A stretch of DNA of 54,793 nt from IMG/VR virus record IMGVR_UViG_3300046373_000093, positions 1-54,793 of that record; one strand, given 5' to 3'. The first letter of the stretch is position 1. Every line of letters begins with the position of its first letter. Positions 14,601 through 21,907 of the stretch are shown here, in pieces. A program made the translations under genes and the position numbers. Source of the DNA: a virus. The notes beneath the pieces were generated by a model, which worked only from the letters and a program-made list of their open reading frames with translations, did no database searches and was not told the origin of the DNA.

Positions 14601-16924
14601 TCTTCCCATACCTCGGAGTCGATCGCCAACTGCGCTGCGGCGCGCGCCTTGTCGTCGGCCAGGTACTGCAGGCCAAACTTCTTGTTCTCGTCCTCCAGCT
14701 GAGCTGCATACTGAAGCGCCTTCGTTTGGCCGAGGGTTGCCTGCGCCACCTCAGCACGGACCTTCGCTTCAGCATCGAGCTGAGCAATGATCTGATCGGT
14801 AATCGGCTTCTTGTCCTCGCGGAGCTTGGCCAGCTCCTTTTCCTTCCAGGTTTCAGCCTCGACAGCGGCCATTGCGATGGCGCGGGCGTCGGCGGTTTTG
14901 CCGTACATTTCGTACTCGACAGCGAGCGCGGCCGACTGTTGCGCCCTCGCCAAAACGCTGTCGGTGATGTACTTCGCCACCTCGCGCTGAGCCTGGTCGG
15001 CTTTCAACAGCTTCTCGGATGCCGCCAAGTCGGCGAGCTTGGCCTGCACGATCGCCTTGTGGCTGTCGGACAGCTTCAGCTTTCCGGTGGTCAGCTCCTG
15101 GTCGATCTTGATCTGCAGCTTTTGTGATTCGGAGGCATCCTTCCCGATCGCGACTTCAAGCTTGTTTTCCTCGATCTTGGCCTGGATGGCTGCGGTGACG
15201 GTGGCGTAGGCTTCGGTCTCTTTTTTTAGAGCGGCAGCCGCAGCGGCGGCGCCGCCATCGCTATTCCCGTCGTAGTCGACCGCTTTTTTCGCCTTACCTG
15301 CCTCGACGCCAACTTTCTGAATTTCTCCGATGCGAGCACGAATCTTGGAGCCAAAAGTTTCATCGCTGAACGCACTCGATATATCACTGACAACCGACTT
15401 CCCAATGCTCGCAACGGCGACACCCGCAACACGTGCAGTCTCCCAGCTTTGCCTGAATTCCCCGTGGATAAATTGCATGGCGGCGCTGGCCAAACCGGTA
15501 AGGCCGGTGGTGGCAATCGCCAGACTCGCGCCCATCGTTTTGCCGACCGCATCGACAAGCCGGCCGACATACTGAAACCCATCAAGCAGGTAAGTCAGCG
15601 CCGTGACGCCAGCGCGCGTCCACCTCGTAATGCTCCCATCATCCGCCAGCCCCTTGACGATGTCCTTCAGTCCGCCTGCTTGAGTCGTGACGTCAAGGAA
15701 CGCCTGGCTGGCCTCATACAGGCCGGGCAACATGCCATACGAGATCGCCTTCTGCATGGTAGCGCTGCTCTGATGGATCAGCGTCAGGTTATCGCCGAAG
15801 TTGTCTGCCATTGCGGCCATTGCCGCCTTGGATGCGATCTCCTGAGCGGTCAGGCTCTTCGTCAGGCTGTCGCTCTCCGCAGCAATATCTCCCAAGAACG
15901 GCAGAAGCTTTGCCCCCTCCCTGCCATACAGCGTCATCGCAACAGCGGACTTACCGGCGCCGTCACTGAAGTTATCCATTGCCTGGGCCACAGCAATCAT
16001 TTGCTGCTCCGGCGACATTGCCTTCAGCTTGTCGAAGTCAATCCCGATTGCCTTAAGCGCCTGGCCGAGGCCCTTGCTCTCCTCGCTTGAAACGGCCATA
16101 CCCTTGGCGAGCTTGTTCATCGCGCCGCTGATCGTCTCGACCGAGGTGTCCGACGTTTCGCCGATCCGCTTGAATTCCATCAACGCAGCCACGGACGCGC
16201 CAGTCTGGATCGACAGGTCATGCATGCTGGCGGCAGCGTCGATATTTTCCTTGATAGTATGGCCAAGCATCGCGCCGCCAGCAGTCAGGGCGGCAAGCGC
16301 GGCCATCGCAATTCGAAGCGGCGTGAAAGCCGCCAGCATGCCCCCGGCACCCTTCTCGGCCTCGCGCATTTTCGCGATCATCGGCGCCGCCGATTCGCTC
16401 ACACCCAACTGGGCTGCGCGCATCTCGGCGAGTTCCGATGCCGTCTTGCCGATCCCCTCGGTGCGCGACTTAAGGCTCTCAAGGAATTTAGTTGACTCGT
16501 CGAGTTTGCGTTGCGCCTGGGCTGCGAGCTCCGTCTTTTTGGTGGCGGCATCCAGTTGATCCAGGTACGGGCGAAGCGCGGCAACGTTGAGCCCGCGCTG
16601 ATTCGCCAGGGCGGCATAGTACTGCGCCGACCCCTTCGCGCCGGAGTCCATGCTCGCGGTCGCGCGCGTGATCGAGTCGGCCATTGCCTTGGTGGCGCGA
16701 TCCATTTTGGCGGCTGCAGTGCTGGCGCCATCACCGACGCCGCTCAAACCCGGCCCGCTGCCGATATCCTCGATCGCCCTTCCGGTGGACTTGGCCGTGG
16801 CACCGAGGTTTTCGAGGCTCTTGCCAGTTTTCGCGACCGCGTCATCGATCGGGCGCAGGCCGGCTTCGACGCCGGAAGCATCAGCAACAACTTTAATTGT
16901 TGCGGTGTTGACAATATCGGTCAT
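11630..16924 (-). CDS. Tape measure protein, 1764 aa
   Basis: The longest gene in the genome. It is predominantly alpha-helical and coiled, with a hydrophobic Gly/Ala segment around residues 200-225 and another about residues 940-1050 (AIGGAIGGLINRAF type), as in siphophage tape measures. Near the C terminus are two DUF4214-like repeats (each with a YLGRxPxxAGLxYW-type core), then FAAGGMFGGG and VGEDGPELEATGPARI, a motif common to tape measure C termini. At roughly 0.15 nm per residue it would set a tail near 265 nm. A terminator sits just upstream of its start. Confidence 0.95.
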   Translation of the reverse strand: MTDIVNTATIKVVADASGVEAGLRPIDDAVAKTGKSLENLGATAKSTGRAIEDIGSGPGLSGVGDGASTAAAKMDRATKAMADSITRATASMDSGAKGSAQYYAALANQRGLNVAALRPYLDQLDAATKKTELAAQAQRKLDESTKFLESLKSRTEGIGKTASELAEMRAAQLGVSESAAPMIAKMREAEKGAGGMLAAFTPLRIAMAALAALTAGGAMLGHTIKENIDAAASMHDLSIQTGASVAALMEFKRIGETSDTSVETISGAMNKLAKGMAVSSEESKGLGQALKAIGIDFDKLKAMSPEQQMIAVAQAMDNFSDGAGKSAVAMTLYGREGAKLLPFLGDIAAESDSLTKSLTAQEIASKAAMAAMADNFGDNLTLIHQSSATMQKAISYGMLPGLYEASQAFLDVTTQAGGLKDIVKGLADDGSITRWTRAGVTALTYLLDGFQYVGRLVDAVGKTMGASLAIATTGLTGLASAAMQFIHGEFRQSWETARVAGVAVASIGKSVVSDISSAFSDETFGSKIRARIGEIQKVGVEAGKAKKAVDYDGNSDGGAAAAAAALKKETEAYATVTAAIQAKIEENKLEVAIGKDASESQKLQIKIDQELTTGKLKLSDSHKAIVQAKLADLAASEKLLKADQAQREVAKYITDSVLARAQQSAALAVEYEMYGKTADARAIAMAAVEAETWKEKELAKLREDKKPITDQIIAQLDAEAKVRAEVAQATLGQTKALQYAAQLEDENKKFGLQYLADDKARAAAQLAIDSEVWEERIKNAGDGTLAQMRLQQNFNEWYANQAAKPFLDEQKKTWDGIESAAHETFLSIENGAKSAADRAKQALKNGLYEWIWQVALKPIYLDIRAAFTSAGAAIPGLGDAAGSAAGAAPGGNPLISAASAASSIYKAISGGFTGLSDAVAGSVQSAMTSMGYTPLASSGLATASGQALTPLAGMAGAAASYGAGLYAGHAIGNTIAGDYSVAHGQAVTNVASIVGAIVGGPIGGAIGGAIGGLINRAFGMGDKETRTTGIKGTLSSAGTTADSYAKWKQDGGWFRSDRDGTDSTPFSVDKIAAITNGLNQIKGVSSAFAKSVGIDAASIANYSKTFNIDLGKDGKIEDGITKLLTSVGDELATQLIPNIVQFSKTGETAASTLERLAGDFDATTQMAQLLGKTAAEAFGTVGIESAAARERLVDLAGSASNLTSWASSYAQNYLTDAEKLAPVKKAVDEAMSSLGLASVTTRDQFKQVVNSLDLTTDAGAKQFTAMMQLADAFAQVHSASGVLSRSESDIASERKSLQDQLDEMTMTSSQLLAKQRAALDASNQSLFDQIQALKDQEQALKDQAAALQAVKDAAGTMLGDVDSAFSVLQKVVEREKKAVQVTVDAHAAAVAKLQSLSETLHSTLDGMKSADQTAASRARAQAEIRADLAITKAGGSLSDAQVASLKKALGAVTQDASSQFGSYTDYLRDLYQTQNDIGQLAGLTDDSLSIEQQALKAAQDQLTALDQVVSNAQDQIDILKGINTNGLTLIQAMESLSGAILSAKSNPIVSATQGVNNAYQQYLGRAPEAAGLEYWQQVAAGGTSISDITSMISGSAEAQIQSAYKDLLGGRTADAAGLQYWLGTGQSIDTIRAEIMKSGEYKKLHGIPGFAAGGMFGGGLRIVGEDGPELEATGPARIWSSNQTAALLARAGGDSGSAAMAAELKALREEVKGLRAEARAIAGHTEKTSRVLNRVTSEDGINVRTNDPIDVRVTNDSINVKVEG

Positions 16925-16935
16925 CGAGCGCCCAT

Positions 16936-16959
16936 AAAAAAAGCCACCTCAAGGGCGGC
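16936..16959 (-). terminator. Terminator upstream of the tape measure gene
   Basis: On the minus strand GCCGCC, a five-base loop and GGTGGC (one G-U pair) are followed by seven T, ending 11 bases before the tape measure ATG. It would limit transcription into the tape measure. Confidence 0.7.
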
Positions 16960-16980
16960 TTATGTTGGTGTTGCTTATTA

Positions 16981-17214
16981 CTACTTCGAGTTGATCTCCC
17001 CAAGCATCTGGCGACCCAGGGGTGTATCGATCGGAACAAGCTCGCGACTACCGCAAGCGCGGCATACCTGATGACGCCGAGAATGGCGCCATAAACTATA
17101 AATAATCCCTGGAATAAAAAAACATAGCCAGAGAATAATCTCGATAAGGATTGAGCCAGGCGTTTTCGATCCAGGCCTGCCCACCGTGCCGCACTGCTTG
17201 CATATTTTTTGCAT
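16981..17214 (-). CDS. Zinc-ribbon protein with a central membrane segment, 77 aa
   Basis: Cys-x2-Cys pairs at residues 5-8 (CKQC) and 51-54 (CRAC) flank a strongly hydrophobic segment (residues 20-41, SILIEIILWLCFFIPGIIYSLW). The whole resembles a small bacterial zinc-ribbon membrane family. It is followed by its own terminator and lies between the tail chaperone and the tape measure, where no virion function requires it. It is probably a late-inserted moron that acts in the host membrane. Confidence 0.7.
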   Translation of the reverse strand: MQKICKQCGTVGRPGSKTPGSILIEIILWLCFFIPGIIYSLWRHSRRHQVCRACGSRELVPIDTPLGRQMLGEINSK

Positions 17215-17262
17215 TTCCCCCTCCCTGTATTGGAAAAGAGATATTACACCAGCACAAATAGC

Positions 17263-17909
17263 CTACTTGCTCCGTGAAGCGCGCTCTTCCATCTGTTCGT
17301 GCATGACCTGCAGCGCAGATGCTTCCATGATCTGCAGGTCCTCATCAAGCTGGTCGTATTCGGCGGGCGACAGACCCATCCGGTCCATCCGCTGATATGC
17401 GATGGCGAACCGCAGCCCGAACGGACCATTCATCGCTACATACCACTGCGTGCGCATGCCCTGAAACAGCCTGTATGCCCGCTCGTTCTCGGGCCATACT
17501 TCGATCGACGTTGCGACATCCTCTGGCGTCAGGCCAGCGACCGCGAGTTCCTCTGCGGTCGGGTCTGACGTATAGAGGGCCGCCGCAACGTCGACTAGTT
17601 TTTTGCGCGCGCTGCCGTCAGCTCAGCCATATAGGTCTGCACCACTGCCTGACCTGCCCCCATGTAGTTGTCGACCAGTTGCTGCAGGCTCTTCTCGCCG
17701 AACGCGTCCTCGAGCTCCCAGCCACTGGCGATGTCGAGCAGGATCTCGACGTCCTTGCGGCCATCCATGCTTTCCACGAATTCCTTGAATTCGTCGCGGC
17801 TGCGATGCTTGAAAACGAATTCGACCTGGACGGATTTGCCGCCGGGGACTTGGATGGTGACGGCCGCCTTGAAGGTCGGGGCTGGGACGAGGGAGAATTT
17901 CTTTGCCAT
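17263..17909 (-). CDS. Tail assembly chaperone with programmed -1 frameshift (gpG/gpGT type)
   Basis: The zero frame (17909 to 17595, 104 aa) encodes a small acidic chaperone. Its last codons are GCA AAA AAC TAG, which contain the canonical slippery heptamer A-AAA-AAC at 17604-17598. A -1 slip continues without a stop through about 110 more codons to 17263 and adds a region with W-P-E-N-E-R-A and a helical DUF1799-like C terminus. The fusion is 215 aa. The two products would load the tape measure during tail assembly, as in lambda. An in-frame start at 17457 exists but has no ribosome site. Confidence 0.88.
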
Positions 17910-17934
17910 GATGTTTTCTTTCGGAGATGGGAAT

Positions 17935-17966
17935 AAAAAGACCGCGAGGAGCTACCCCGCGGCGGT
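17935..17966 (-). terminator. Terminator downstream of the major tail gene
   Basis: On the minus strand an 8-bp GC hairpin at 17996-17971 (GCCGGCGC type) is followed by a second hairpin at 17966-17941 and five T at 17939-17935. It lies between the major tail protein and the chaperone gene. Confidence 0.65.
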
Positions 17967-18014
17967 AAAGGCCGGCGCTGACAGTGCGGCGCCGGCTGGC
18001 AAAACGGCTGCGGA

Positions 18015-18650
18015 TCAGTTGTAGCGAACGACCTTGTTCAGCAGCGAGAAGGTGGCCTTCACGGACATCACGCTGCCCTTGGCCAGGGACGGGTTTTCGT
18101 TGAACGAGCAGTAGCCCGAGTACAGCAGCAGACCACCGCTCGGCAGGGTGCCGATCAGGGCGGCGACCTTCACGCCGTCCGAGATCGCTTTCAGCGCGGC
18201 GTGGTGCGGCTTGGAAGGCTCGTCGGCGATCGTCAGCGTGACGGTGGTTGCGTTGAAGCCATCCGGCAGCACGACGTCGACGGCGCTGTCGAGCAGCGAA
18301 ACGGTCTGGGTCTTGCCGTCGCCGCCCGAAATGTCCGCACCGGGAACCTGGACGATCGGTACGCGGGTGGTGATCTTGCGCACCGAGCCGACGCCGGCGC
18401 CGACCGGAAACAGCGAGGTATCCGAGGTGTCCAGGCCCTCGAACGTGAACCCCGTGCCCGACGGCGATTTGACACGGAACACGCGGTTGTTCGCCTGCCC
18501 CCAGCCGCCGGTGTATTCGACCAGGTCGCCGGCGACGAAGGTGTTGGTAGCGGTAGCCACCGCCTCGGTTGCGTTGGTCAGTGCAGTGATGTTGACGGCT
18601 GCGGCGTACGCCGTCGCCACGGCGAACGAGATGTTGTTGGGCAGTTGCAT
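18015..18650 (-). CDS. Major tail (tube) protein
   Basis: A 211-residue beta-rich protein with many Val, Thr and Gly residues, the size and composition of siphophage tube subunits. It sits between the tail terminator (DUF3168) and the tail chaperone, the canonical slot. Residues 35-75 look like an Ig-type beta region and 150-200 a conserved-looking C-terminal strand set (LYSGYCSFNEN). Terminators on both sides suggest separate dosage control. Confidence 0.85.
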   Translation of the reverse strand: MQLPNNISFAVATAYAAAVNITALTNATEAVATATNTFVAGDLVEYTGGWGQANNRVFRVKSPSGTGFTFEGLDTSDTSLFPVGAGVGSVRKITTRVPIVQVPGADISGGDGKTQTVSLLDSAVDVVLPDGFNATTVTLTIADEPSKPHHAALKAISDGVKVAALIGTLPSGGLLLYSGYCSFNENPSLAKGSVMSVKATFSLLNKVVRYN

Positions 18651-18667
18651 GAGGGCCTTTCAGATGG

Positions 18668-18688
18668 AAAAAAGCCCGGAAACCGGGC
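18668..18688 (-). terminator. First of two tandem terminators upstream of the major tail gene
   Basis: On the minus strand GCCCGG, TTT, CCGGGC followed by six T. It lies 18 bases before the major tail ATG. Confidence 0.75.
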
Positions 18689-18691
18689 ATG

Positions 18692-18720
18692 AAAAAGCCG
18701 CCCGGATCACTCGGGGCGGC
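18692..18720 (-). terminator. Second tandem terminator after the tail terminator gene
   Basis: On the minus strand a 7-bp GCCGCCC/GGGCGGC stem with a ten-base loop is followed by five T. With 18668-18688 it forms a double stop between 18742 and the major tail gene. Confidence 0.75.
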
Positions 18721-18741
18721 TCGGTTTTGAATTTGATACGG

Positions 18742-19092
18742 TCAGCAGAACAGGTAGAATTCCTGCCTGGTCCCGCGGTATTTCGTGGCTTCATCGAAGG
18801 TATCGATGGGAATCGTCAGCACTTCGGGTTGCAAATTGGTTGCGGCGCGCAGCGCGTCTTCCACTTGCTCCGCGATCTGGCCAGCCTCGATAGTCGACTT
18901 GGACCAGACGTTGACCTGCACGCGGCGCTGCCTCTTTTCCGGCTTCTCTCCGCTCAGGAACTCTTGCGGATCGCCGCCGACGACCTGGAAGACGACGTAC
19001 GGGGTTGCCGTGTTCTCGTCAGCCACCAGCGGGAAGACCCGGTCGCCAGCCAAGCCGCGCAGCGCCTCGCGCACTTCAACATGGACGGTCAT
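18742..19092 (-). CDS. Tail terminator / completion protein (DUF3168-like)
   Basis: A 116-residue protein with the pattern V-R-E-A-L-x-x-L-A-G-D-R-V-F-P, then PYVVFQVVGG and a W-S-x-S-x-x-E-A-G-Q-I-A segment, the layout of DUF3168 tail-completion proteins. It caps the tail tube and helps join it to the head. It overlaps the gp10-like gene by 4 bases. Confidence 0.82.
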   Translation of the reverse strand: MTVHVEVREALRGLAGDRVFPLVADENTATPYVVFQVVGGDPQEFLSGEKPEKRQRRVQVNVWSKSTIEAGQIAEQVEDALRAATNLQPEVLTIPIDTFDEATKYRGTRQEFYLFC

Positions 19093-19601
19093 CGGGTTGC
19101 ATTCCTTACCAGTTGCTCCTTCAGCCGCAATGTCATCGCGTTCATGGCATCGCCCTTTTTGCTTTCATAGGCCGGGCGCATGAACGGGTATGCCGGCACG
19201 CGGGCGTTACCGTACTCGAGCTCGGCTGCATGCCGGTGCGCGGCCCAGCCGATCTTCTTGCCGGTCTTCGCGCTGACCTTGGTGTTCTTGGGCACGAACT
19301 TGTGTCCGCGCTCGACGAACCGCCAGTAGAAGGCATCACCGCCGCCGTAGTCGCCTTTCCGGACCGTGACCAGGTACGCCTGCCGCACTGCGCCGTCGGA
19401 GTCCTCCGGTAGGTGCTTCATGATGATGTTCCGGTGGATCGTCCAGGTTTTCGCATGGGACGCCGCGTTGTGCTTGGCCTCCTCCCGAAAGACATCGGCG
19501 CCGGCGACGCCAGCCGCGCGCAACGTCTGCTCGTCCGGCGTCACCTGACCGACAGTTTCAGCCACCGCGCGCAACAAGTCTGAGGTATCAAACCCGATCA
19601 T
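19089..19601 (-). CDS. HK97 gp10-like head-tail joining protein
   Basis: A 170-residue protein. The N terminus (DTSDLLRAVAETV) precedes an Ala/Glu helix; the C-terminal half has Y-Y-W-R-F-V-E-R-G-like text (AFYWRFVERGHKFV) and VPAYPFMRPAYES, both hallmarks of HK97 gp10. It is coupled by 4-base overlaps to its neighbours in the usual connector order. Confidence 0.85.
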   Translation of the reverse strand: MIGFDTSDLLRAVAETVGQVTPDEQTLRAAGVAGADVFREEAKHNAASHAKTWTIHRNIIMKHLPEDSDGAVRQAYLVTVRKGDYGGGDAFYWRFVERGHKFVPKNTKVSAKTGKKIGWAAHRHAAELEYGNARVPAYPFMRPAYESKKGDAMNAMTLRLKEQLVRNATR

Positions 19602-19906
19602 TTGACGGCCTCGCAGACGAGGAACATCTTCCGGCGGTCTTTCGAGTCCGGCTGGACCGAGACGATGTTGTAGTCGACGCCCAAGTAGCGTGCGCGCCAG
19701 GACTCATCGACAGCCGGATCGAAGTTGGCGCGGATCGAGCAGCGCTTGATCGCCACGGCAGCATTCGCGCGCATCACTTCCGCGCCTGTCTGGAACAGCA
19801 CGTCGCCCCAGCGATCTGGAAGCGGGGTCCAGCCACCGATCGACTGGCCGGCTGCGTCGCGGTCGGCGGGCGGCTTCAGCGGCGTAAATCGATGGTTCAT
19901 CGTCAT
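19598..19906 (-). CDS. Head-tail adaptor (head closure) protein
   Basis: A 102-residue protein with the short beta-barrel layout of SPP1 gp16/HK97 gp9-like adaptors: W-T-P-L-P-D-R-W-G-D-V, an alanine-rich strand, and a C-terminal VDYNIVSVQPDSKDRRKMFLVCEA. It would close the portal pore after packaging. It overlaps both neighbours. Confidence 0.78.
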   Translation of the reverse strand: MTMNHRFTPLKPPADRDAAGQSIGGWTPLPDRWGDVLFQTGAEVMRANAAVAIKRCSIRANFDPAVDESWRARYLGVDYNIVSVQPDSKDRRKMFLVCEAVK

Positions 19907-20469
19907 GCGTAAAACACCTCGCCCCAGAGCAGGCCTTTGATATTTTGGTTAGTCGGCTGCCCGCCGGTCTGGAAGTGCTCTTGCACGCGCGCCAGGATGA
20001 AACCCGAGATGCCGTCTGGGACTGCAGCAGGGTCAGATCCATACCCGCAGCGGAAGCGGACCTCGACAGCATCGATCATCTGCGCCGTCGCCGGCCAGGT
20101 CCGGCCTGGCGCCAGGACGATGTATCCGGGGTCGGTCTTCCGATCAACCTGATAATCCTGTGGGTCCAGCGTCTGCTGCACTCCGTCGGTGTCGTAGAAC
20201 TTCACGTACTCAACTTCGATCAGCGGCGGCTTGTACAGCCGGATCGATCGCGAAGCCGGGAACGCGTCAAGCGTCAGCTCCCAGGTCTGCGCCATGATCA
20301 GGCGATTCGTTTCGATTTCCGCTTCCGCGGTGTAGGTGCGGATGGCGCGCACGATGTCCGGATCCAGCGCCGACTTTCCGTTTTCGTCGACATCAGCCCG
20401 GGCGTTCGATTGCGCTTCCGCCATAGACACCGCCAGAGCGGTCGGGCGAAGAACGATGTTGAAGCTCAT
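19903..20469 (-). CDS. Gp6-like head-tail connector protein
   Basis: A 188-residue protein. Residues 35-80 form helices with the AEIETNRLIMAQTWELTLDAFP motif, 80-145 a beta region (IRLYKPPLIEVEYVKFYD), and the end holds a helix with PDGISGFILARVQEHF. This is the usual plan of HK97 gp6-like connectors that stack on the portal. A 4-base overlap leads to the adaptor gene. Confidence 0.85.
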   Translation of the reverse strand: MSFNIVLRPTALAVSMAEAQSNARADVDENGKSALDPDIVRAIRTYTAEAEIETNRLIMAQTWELTLDAFPASRSIRLYKPPLIEVEYVKFYDTDGVQQTLDPQDYQVDRKTDPGYIVLAPGRTWPATAQMIDAVEVRFRCGYGSDPAAVPDGISGFILARVQEHFQTGGQPTNQNIKGLLWGEVFYA

Positions 20470-20660
20470 CGGTCATTCCTTTGCATTGCGGGTGGCCGCG
20501 CTCCGGCGGGCTGCGAACCAGATACCGCCGGCGCCCGGGCGTACTGCGGCACCGCTTCGGCCGTCGCCTTCGCGCGCTCCGCGTGTCGCTCCTTGAGTGC
20601 TGCGGCGTCGCGTTCCAGTTGGGCGCGCACGGCTGGGAGATCGGCTATGTTGAAGTTCAT
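20466..20660 (-). CDS. Small Ala/Arg-rich protein before the connector, 64 aa
   Basis: A helical N-terminal 35 residues (AVRAQLERDAAALKERHAERA) are followed by a Pro/Gly/Arg disordered tail. It overlaps the connector gene and the 20657 gene by 4 bases each. It could be a scaffold-like or linker protein, but no family is recognised. Confidence 0.6.
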   Translation of the reverse strand: MNFNIADLPAVRAQLERDAAALKERHAERAKATAEAVPQYARAPAVSGSQPAGARPPAMQRNDR

Positions 20661-21202
20661 GTGTCCACCCGATTGAAGTAGGTCGATTTATCGAATCGTT
20701 CGCCGTTTGCGCACGGCACACGCGCGATCCAGCCCCAGTCGGCCGGCACTGGTCCATCAACACCGCCAAGCCGCACGACCACGTAAGTCCGGCTAATACT
20801 GTCCTTTACCGCTGTTTGCAGAAACGGCCCCTCCAACAGTGCCACTCCCGACAGAATTGGAATGACCTGGGCAGCGCCCGAGGGCGTGGTAGCGCGGTCG
20901 GCCAGCTCCTGCGTGATATCGGTGCCGTACCAGCTGATCTCGTCAGGGTCGCGATCGGTGGTCATTTTGCCGTTGACCAGCGTGGGTAGTTTCATAGTCA
21001 TTCCGTTGATCTCCGTTCTGGCGCCAGTACCGCCGAAAACCGCGACCCTGCTGCCACTTCCGTCGAATACGGCGATGTGCGCCGGGGAAATTCTTGATAT
21101 GTCGATCATGCCGCCAGTTGGCGGCGGATTGGGCGTCACAGCCGGGGCAGCCTGCCCGCCCACCCCGACTGCGCTCATGCCTACCGCGACAAATCCAGTC
21201 AT
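20657..21202 (-). CDS. Hypothetical structural protein, 181 aa
   Basis: A Gly/Ala/Pro-rich N-terminal 30 residues lead to a beta-rich body with DGSGSRVAVFGGTGARTEING and a central DISWYG-like section. It ends with DWGWIARVPCANGERFDKSTYF. It belongs to the cassette between capsid and connectors; nothing in it is enzymatic. It may be a decoration or fibre-attachment protein. It ends the cassette and is coupled to the 64-residue gene. Confidence 0.55.
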   Translation of the reverse strand: MTGFVAVGMSAVGVGGQAAPAVTPNPPPTGGMIDISRISPAHIAVFDGSGSRVAVFGGTGARTEINGMTMKLPTLVNGKMTTDRDPDEISWYGTDITQELADRATTPSGAAQVIPILSGVALLEGPFLQTAVKDSISRTYVVVRLGGVDGPVPADWGWIARVPCANGERFDKSTYFNRVDT

Positions 21203-21211
21203 GCCTACTCC

Positions 21212-21907
21212 CTATCGTGCCGGCAGGCGCTTGAGCGCCGGCACGATGAAATTCGACATGAGGTACGCATACCCTGCGCCGCTAAGGTGGATATGATTTC
21301 CGACTTCGTTGGACGCCAGCAGGCCGTACGCGGATAGAGCTGCTTCGAACGTGGCGTTGTTGTAATCGGGTAGGTTGAAGTTCGAGCCAGACCTGCGCAC
21401 GTCGAACAGCGCCTTCATGCCCATCGAACGGCATTGCGCACGCAGCAGGTCATTGTAAGCATCGATCACTGCATTCTGCGATGTGGTCTGCGCTTGGCCG
21501 AGGTCGGTCTGACGCGGCAGCACTGTACCGCCCAGGATGATCCAGCCAGGATGCGCGGCACGACGGGCTGCGACGTAATCCGACATATCCTGAATCGCCT
21601 GCGCGGCGGCGCGCCCAGCATTGCAGATGCTATTCGTGCCCTCCCAGGCGACCAAGACATTAACCTTACCGTCCACCCAATACGCGTCGGCGCCATGACT
21701 CATCATTTGCTGGGTCGTGTGCCCGCTCACGGCAACGTTGCGAATGGTAGAGGTGGCGAACTCCGGGTACTGCTCTTGCAAGCCGCTCGGCCACGGATAG
21801 GCTGTGGAGTCGCCCGCGCCCGCCGTCAACGAATTTCCATCGCAAACAAGGTTGAGGTTCGCGCCGATCTTAATCCGCGAGATACCACCCAAAATTGGCC
21901 CGAGCAT
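21212..21907 (-). CDS. SGNH/GDSL-type esterase, probable fibre-borne deacetylase
   Basis: A 231-residue alpha/beta hydrolase of the SGNH type. Block I is D-G-N-S-L-T with Ser26 as nucleophile; block II Gly62 (SGHT); block III G-T-N with Asn92; block V H-I-H-L-S-G with His207. The block V Asp is replaced by Asn204. Such enzymes remove acetyl groups from surface sugars. There is no signal peptide, so action on the virion is likely. Its neighbours are an Ig-like protein and a glycoside hydrolase. Substrate is unknown. Confidence 0.75.
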   Translation of the reverse strand: MLGPILGGISRIKIGANLNLVCDGNSLTAGAGDSTAYPWPSGLQEQYPEFATSTIRNVAVSGHTTQQMMSHGADAYWVDGKVNVLVAWEGTNSICNAGRAAAQAIQDMSDYVAARRAAHPGWIILGGTVLPRQTDLGQAQTTSQNAVIDAYNDLLRAQCRSMGMKALFDVRRSGSNFNLPDYNNATFEAALSAYGLLASNEVGNHIHLSGAGYAYLMSNFIVPALKRLPAR

